Assembly: GCF_001189845.1 (NCBI RefSeq)
Contig: NZ_LFLZ01000078.1
Span: forward strand, 1-39,671
Length of the DNA stretch: 39,671 nucleotides
From: Bradyrhizobium tropiciagri
GTDB taxonomy: Bacteria; Pseudomonadota; Alphaproteobacteria; Rhizobiales; Xanthobacteraceae
Direction: 5' to 3'
Shown: positions 35,624-39,671 of the stretch, in pieces
Position numbering within the stretch: the first letter of the stretch is position 1
How the letters are laid out: the number at the start of each line of letters is the position of its first letter
Notes under the pieces: model-generated
Database searches by the model: none
What the model was told of the DNA's origin: nothing
What the model saw: only the letters and a program-made list of their open reading frames with translations
Made by a program: the position numbers and the translations under genes

Positions 35624-37117
35624 ATGAATCTGCAGCAGACACAGGTCAGCTCTGCGACAACGGCCGACAGGACGGCGTCGCTGGATGCAGGGAATGACGA
35701 CCGCATCATCGAGACCTCGATCCCGGTTCGGCTCGACAATCTCAGCTGGAGCGGTTTTCACACCCGCGTCGTGCTGGCGCTCGGCATCACCTGGATTCTC
35801 GACGGGCTCGAAGTGACGCTGGCCGGCGCGCTGTCGGGCGCGCTGAAGGAGAGCCCGACAATGAGCTTCTCCAACGCCGATGTCGGCCTCGCCAGCAGCG
35901 CCTATCTCGCCGGCGCCGTGCTCGGCGCGCTCGGCTTCGGCTGGCTCACCGACCGGATCGGCCGCAAGAAGCTGTTCTTCATCACGCTCGCGGTTTATCT
36001 CTCGGCGACGGCGGCGACCGCGCTGTCGTGGAATGTCGCGAGCTACGCGGTGTTTCGTTTTCTCACCGGCGCCGGCATCGGCGGCGAATACACCGCGATC
36101 AATTCGACCATCCAGGAGCTGGTGCCGGCGCGCTATCGCGGCTGGACCGATCTCGTCATCAACGGCAGCTTCTGGATCGGTGCTGCGATCGGCGCGGTGA
36201 GCGCAATCGTCTTGCTCGATCCCGCGTTCCTTGCGCCCGATCATGGCTGGCGGATCGCCTATTTCACCGGCGCGGCGCTCGGCCTCGTCGTGCTGTTCAT
36301 GCGGATGTGGATTCCGGAAAGCCCGCGCTGGCTGATGATCCATGGCCGCCCCGACGAGGCCCACAAGATCGTCGCCGGCATCGAGACCTCCGTGCTCGGC
36401 CACGAACAGTCGAGCGAAGATTTCGACAAGATCAAGCTTCGGATGCGCGATCACACGCCGCTGCGCGAGGTCGCGGTGACGCTGTTCTCTACCTACCGGC
36501 AGCGCTCGCTGGTCGGGCTCACGCTGATGGCCGCACAGGCATTCTTCTACAACGCGATCTTCTTCACCTTCGCGCTGATCCTGACCGATTTCTTCGGCAT
36601 CGCCGCCAGCAATGTCGGCTGGTACATCTTGCCGTTCGCCGCCGGCAACTTCCTGGGGCCGCTGCTGCTCGGCCGCTTGTTCGACACGCTTGGCCGCCGC
36701 ACCATGATCGTGCTGACCTACGCCGTGTCGGGCGTGCTGCTCGCGTTGTCCGGTTATCTGTTCTCGATCGGCGTGTTCAGCGCACAGACCCAGACCGTCG
36801 CCTGGATGGTGATCTTCTTCTTCGCTTCGCCTGCGGCAAGCGCCGCTTATCTCACCGTCAGCGAGACGTTTCCGCTGGAGGTCCGCGCGCTTGCAATCGC
36901 CGTCTTCTATGCGGTCGGTACCGGCATCGGCGGCGTGATTGGACCTGCGCTGTTCGGCGTGCTGATCGACACCGGATCGCGCAATAGCGTTTTCGCCGGC
37001 TACCTTCTGGGAGCGGCACTCATGATCGCCGCCGCAGCCGTCGCGTGGCGCTACGCCGTTGCGGCCGAGCGAAAATCGCTCGAATCCGTCGCGCGGCCTT
37101 TGGCATTTGTGGAGTAG
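35624..37117 (+). CDS. MFS transporter (metabolite:proton symporter type)
   Basis: This 497-residue inner-membrane transporter has twelve predicted helices. A ~50-residue cytoplasmic N-terminus is followed by the first helix (VVLALGITWILDGLEVTLAG), loop 2-3 motif GWLTDRIGRKK, the helix-4 region FRFLTGAGIGGEYTAINS, and the central loop with PESPRWLMIHGRPDEA. It resembles the sugar/aromatic-acid symporter branch. The ATG at 35624 is used, and upstream open frame is rejected. It ends three bases before otsB, so MFS-otsB-otsA is one operon. A link to trehalose or osmolyte transport is suggested by that linkage, not by motifs. Confidence 0.9.
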   Translation: MNLQQTQVSSATTADRTASLDAGNDDRIIETSIPVRLDNLSWSGFHTRVVLALGITWILDGLEVTLAGALSGALKESPTMSFSNADVGLASSAYLAGAVLGALGFGWLTDRIGRKKLFFITLAVYLSATAATALSWNVASYAVFRFLTGAGIGGEYTAINSTIQELVPARYRGWTDLVINGSFWIGAAIGAVSAIVLLDPAFLAPDHGWRIAYFTGAALGLVVLFMRMWIPESPRWLMIHGRPDEAHKIVAGIETSVLGHEQSSEDFDKIKLRMRDHTPLREVAVTLFSTYRQRSLVGLTLMAAQAFFYNAIFFTFALILTDFFGIAASNVGWYILPFAAGNFLGPLLLGRLFDTLGRRTMIVLTYAVSGVLLALSGYLFSIGVFSAQTQTVAWMVIFFFASPAASAAYLTVSETFPLEVRALAIAVFYAVGTGIGGVIGPALFGVLIDTGSRNSVFAGYLLGAALMIAAAAVAWRYAVAAERKSLESVARPLAFVE

Positions 37118-37120
37118 ACT

Positions 37121-37954
37121 ATGACGAAGCATGACGTAGCCGAAATGCCCCTGGATGATGACATCACCCCTGACGCCACGACCGGCAGCCTGCCGGCGCC
37201 GGCGTCGCTGATTCCGCCGCTGGATCGCACCGCGGTGCTGCTCGACATCGACGGCACCTTGCTCGATTTCGCGCCGACCCCGCGCGAGGTCTGGGTGCCG
37301 CCGGAGCTCGCGACCACGCTGAAGCAACTGCATGAGCGCACCGGCGGCGCGCTGGCGCTGGTCAGCGGGCGCTCGCTCAACGACATCGACCTGATCTTCG
37401 CGCCGGAGGTATTCCCCGCGATCGGCGGCCATGGCGCCGAGATGCGGCTGCAGCCGGACAGCGAGGCGGTCGCCGCGCACGCGCCGCCGCTCGACAAGGA
37501 ATTGAAGCGGCGCCTCGCCGCGATCGCAAAGCTCAGCCCCGGCATTCTGCTCGAGGACAAGGGTTACTCACTGGCGCTGCATTATCGGCTGGCGCCGCAG
37601 GCAGAGAAGGCGATCTATGAAGCGGTGTCGCTGATCCGCGCCGAGTTGCCGAACGCGCCGATCGAAGTGCTGCCGGGCAAGAGCGTCTGCGAGATCAAGC
37701 ATTCCGGCTTCACCAAGGCAACCGGCGTGCTCGAGCTGATGACGCATCAGCCGTTCAGGGGACGCCGCCCGTTCTTCATCGGCGACGACGTCACCGACGA
37801 GACGGTGTTCGCGGTCATGCCTGACTATGAGGGGCTCGCATTCTCCGTTGGACGTCGCGCGACCGGTGTCGCCGGACATTTCGACGGGCCGAGCGACGTG
37901 CGCGCGTTTCTCGCGCGGCTGCTCGACGATGATAGGGACGTGAATCTGTCCTAA
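37121..37954 (+). CDS. otsB: Trehalose-6-phosphate phosphatase
   Basis: This 277-residue HAD-superfamily phosphatase removes phosphate from trehalose 6-phosphate. HAD motif I is LLDIDGTLLDF (nucleophile Asp), motif II is LVSGRSLNDID, the Lys of motif III is in LPGKSVCEIKHSGFTKA, and motif IV is FFIGDDVTDE. The cap domain lies between. A ~35-residue leader precedes motif I. The ATG at 37121 lies three bases after the MFS stop. otsA follows after a 204-base gap. Cytoplasmic; trehalose serves in desiccation and osmotic protection. Confidence 0.95.
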   Translation: MTKHDVAEMPLDDDITPDATTGSLPAPASLIPPLDRTAVLLDIDGTLLDFAPTPREVWVPPELATTLKQLHERTGGALALVSGRSLNDIDLIFAPEVFPAIGGHGAEMRLQPDSEAVAAHAPPLDKELKRRLAAIAKLSPGILLEDKGYSLALHYRLAPQAEKAIYEAVSLIRAELPNAPIEVLPGKSVCEIKHSGFTKATGVLELMTHQPFRGRRPFFIGDDVTDETVFAVMPDYEGLAFSVGRRATGVAGHFDGPSDVRAFLARLLDDDRDVNLS

Positions 37955-38158
37955 CCAAATCAACTGCATCGCGGGCTCGAATCGAATGCGGTGCTTTTGC
38001 GTCGTGGCGTCAACCTCGCGCGCAATTTTCTTTTCGCGAGTTCCCGCGAGTTCCTTCACGCTTCGCCAGAATTTGGTTTCATTTGGGAGATTCCTTGATC
38101 AGGAACCATCTTGATGAATGGTTGTTAATACGCGAGTTGACCAACAGGAGGGGACCTG

Positions 38159-39609
38159 GTGAACCTCGTCGTCGTATCGAACCGCGTTTCGCGCGGAAAA
38201 CCCAATGAACCCATGACGGGGGGGCTTGCAGCGGCATTGTTGCCGGTGGTGGAAAAGACAGGGGCAATATGGGTTGGTTCCAGCGGACGGGTCCGCGACG
38301 GGAACCTGAAGGAACCTTTTGCTGAGGTCGAAGCTCTCGGTGCGGGCGCGCTGGCGATGCTCGATCTGCCGGCCGCGCACTATGGCGGCTACTATGAAGC
38401 TTTGCCAACTCGGCGCTGTGGCCGGCGATGCATTCGCGCGCCGATCTGATTCGTGCCTCGCACGAGGATTACACCAGCTACCGCGAAGTGAACGCGTTCA
38501 TGGCGCGCGCGCTGCTGCGCTTCCGCAAGCCGGATTCCGTGTTCTGGATCCAGGACTATCATTTCCTCGCGCTCGGTGCGGAGCTGCGCGATCTCGGCGT
38601 CACGCAGCCGATCGGCTTCTTCCTGCACACGCCGTGGCCGGCGCGCGCGGTGATCGCAGGCGTGCCCAATCATCGTGAGCTGATCGAGGCGATGCTGTCC
38701 TATGACCTGATCGGCTTCCAGACCGAAGAGGACTGCGACAACTTCCTGAGTTATGTGCAGCACGATCTCGAATTCGAGGTGCGCGACGGCGTGATCAATT
38801 CGCCGTTCGGCCGCACCCGCGCGGCGGTGTTTCCGATCGGCATCGATCCCGAGAAGTTCGCCCAGCAGGCGACCAAGGCGATGACGCATCCCGACGTGAC
38901 GCGGCTGCGGCGCAGCCTCAACGGCGAGAAGCTTGCGATCGGCGTCGACCGGCTCGACTATTCCAAGGGCCTCGTCAACCGCATCAAGGCGTTCGACAAG
39001 ATGTGGACGATGCACCCGGCGCTGAAGCGTTCGGTGTCGCTGCTGCAGATCGCAACGCCCTCGCGCGGCGCGATCGAGGCCTACGGCAATCTCGCGAGCG
39101 AGGTGGCGAAACTCGTCACCGACGTCAACGGCGTGCATGGCGAGGTGGACTGGACCCCGATCCGCTATCTCAACAAGGGCTTTGGCCAGGGCGTGCTCGC
39201 GGGGCTCTATCGCACCGCGCAGGTCGGCGTGGTGACGCCGCTGCAGGACGGCATGAACCTCGTCGCCAAGGAATATGTCGCCGCGCAAAATCCGGCCGAT
39301 CCGGGCGTGCTGGTGCTGTCGAAATTCGCCGGCGCGGCGAACGAGCTCGACGCCGCACTGCTGGTCAATCCGCACGACATCGACGGCATGGCGCGCACTC
39401 TGGCGACCGCGCTCGCGATGCCGCTGACCGAGCGGCGGATGCGCTGGGAAGCCATGATGGAGAAGCTCAACAGCGGCACCATCCAGCAATGGTTCGCCGA
39501 TTTCATCGAGGCGCTGCAGGATACGCACAATGCGGGTGCCGCGGCGCTGCCGGAGCCACCAACCCTGTGGCCGCGCCGCACGGCGGATTTTGCCGCGCGC
39601 TATCACTGA
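38159..39609 (+). pseudogene. otsA: Trehalose-6-phosphate synthase, frameshifted as written
   Basis: This gene encodes a GT-B (GT20) glycosyltransferase joining glucose 6-phosphate and a nucleotide sugar. The first ~80 residues (VVVSNRVSRGK, MTGGLAAALL, IWVGSSG) are in frame with a GTG start at 38159, preceded by AGGAGGGG. At ~38399 the frame breaks. Adding one G, changing gaagcttt to gaaggcttt, joins YYEGFANSALWPAMHSR and yields 483 residues, the normal OtsA length. Later motifs are intact: WIQDYHFLALGAELR, FFLHTPWPA, GVDRLDYSKGL, and PLQDGMNLVAKEY. As written, the second part could only start at an internal ATG (38428) and would lack the N-terminal substrate loops. Either a sequencing error or a real lesion. 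Confidence 0.9.
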
Positions 39610-39627
39610 GCGAGCAGTGAGCTTGCG

Positions 39628-39653
39628 GGATGGGCGCGTTATGTCGCCCATCC
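39628..39653 (+). terminator. Hairpin after otsA
   Basis: Perfect 9-base inverted repeat (ggatgggcg / cgcccatcc, 8-base loop) 18 bases after the otsA stop. It could end the MFS-otsB-otsA transcript, though no T-run follows. Confidence 0.45.
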
Positions 39654-39671
39654 AATGCCGTCGTCCCGGCG

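Noticed and set aside
34925..37480. 851-residue open frame on the minus strand opposite the MFS and otsB genes
   Set aside because: Low-complexity Arg/Asp/Gln-rich translation opposite two clear genes; no ribosome site and no domain.

Overview
The window looks like chromosomal DNA from a Bradyrhizobium-type alphaproteobacterium (Rhizobiales). The grounds are high GC, strongly GC-biased third codon positions, several families of palindromic intergenic repeats of the kind common in Bradyrhizobium, and the gene content: form II CO-dehydrogenase-like hydroxylase, XoxF-like quinoprotein, homogentisate pathway, and an MFS-otsB-otsA cluster. I saw no tRNA, rRNA, CRISPR array, transposase or prophage. 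The species call is inference.

Layout. (1) 0-8.3 kb, minus strand: an O-methyltransferase whose catalytic His position holds Met; an RND pump with an unusually short adaptor and no outer-membrane partner; an OmpA-like lipid/peptidoglycan-anchored protein; and a secreted caspase-fold/TPR protein in which both catalytic residues are replaced (Tyr/Ser). (2) 8.7-10.5 kb, plus strand: an AHL-lactonase-like metallo-hydrolase and a beta-hydroxyacid dehydrogenase. (3) 10.7-19.6 kb: an aromatic catabolism island. A MarR regulator is divergent from an operon of flavoprotein hydroxylase, DUF2783 small protein, MBL-fold protein, hmgA and fahA. Beyond it lie a DUF1272 protein and an Lrp/AsnC regulator divergent from hpd. 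Together they convert 4-hydroxyphenylpyruvate, and probably 3-hydroxyphenylacetate, through homogentisate to fumarate and acetoacetate; maleylacetoacetate isomerase is not present here. (4) 19.7-24.9 kb, minus strand: an alpha-methylacyl-CoA racemase-like CoA transferase and a coxS-coxL-coxM molybdenum hydroxylase. (5) 25.2-34.9 kb: a quinoprotein alcohol dehydrogenase with a lanthanide-type metal site, a fused XoxJ-like/cytochrome c protein, two LuxR-type response regulators, and facing them a FIST sensor protein translationally coupled to a hybrid histidine kinase; a chemoreceptor diverges from FIST. This reads as a self-contained sense-respond-oxidise module for an alcohol. (6) 35-39.6 kb: a DUF3175 basic protein, an MFS transporter, and trehalose synthesis genes otsB and otsA.

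Three genes in the last 10 kb (hybrid kinase, chemoreceptor, otsA) each appear to lack one G and are frameshifted as written; all three restore perfectly with a single added base, so clustered sequencing errors are as likely as real decay. Intergenic repeats are abundant. One family occupies all three convergent gene junctions of the aromatic island, and a second ~100-bp element occurs twice, 21 kb apart.
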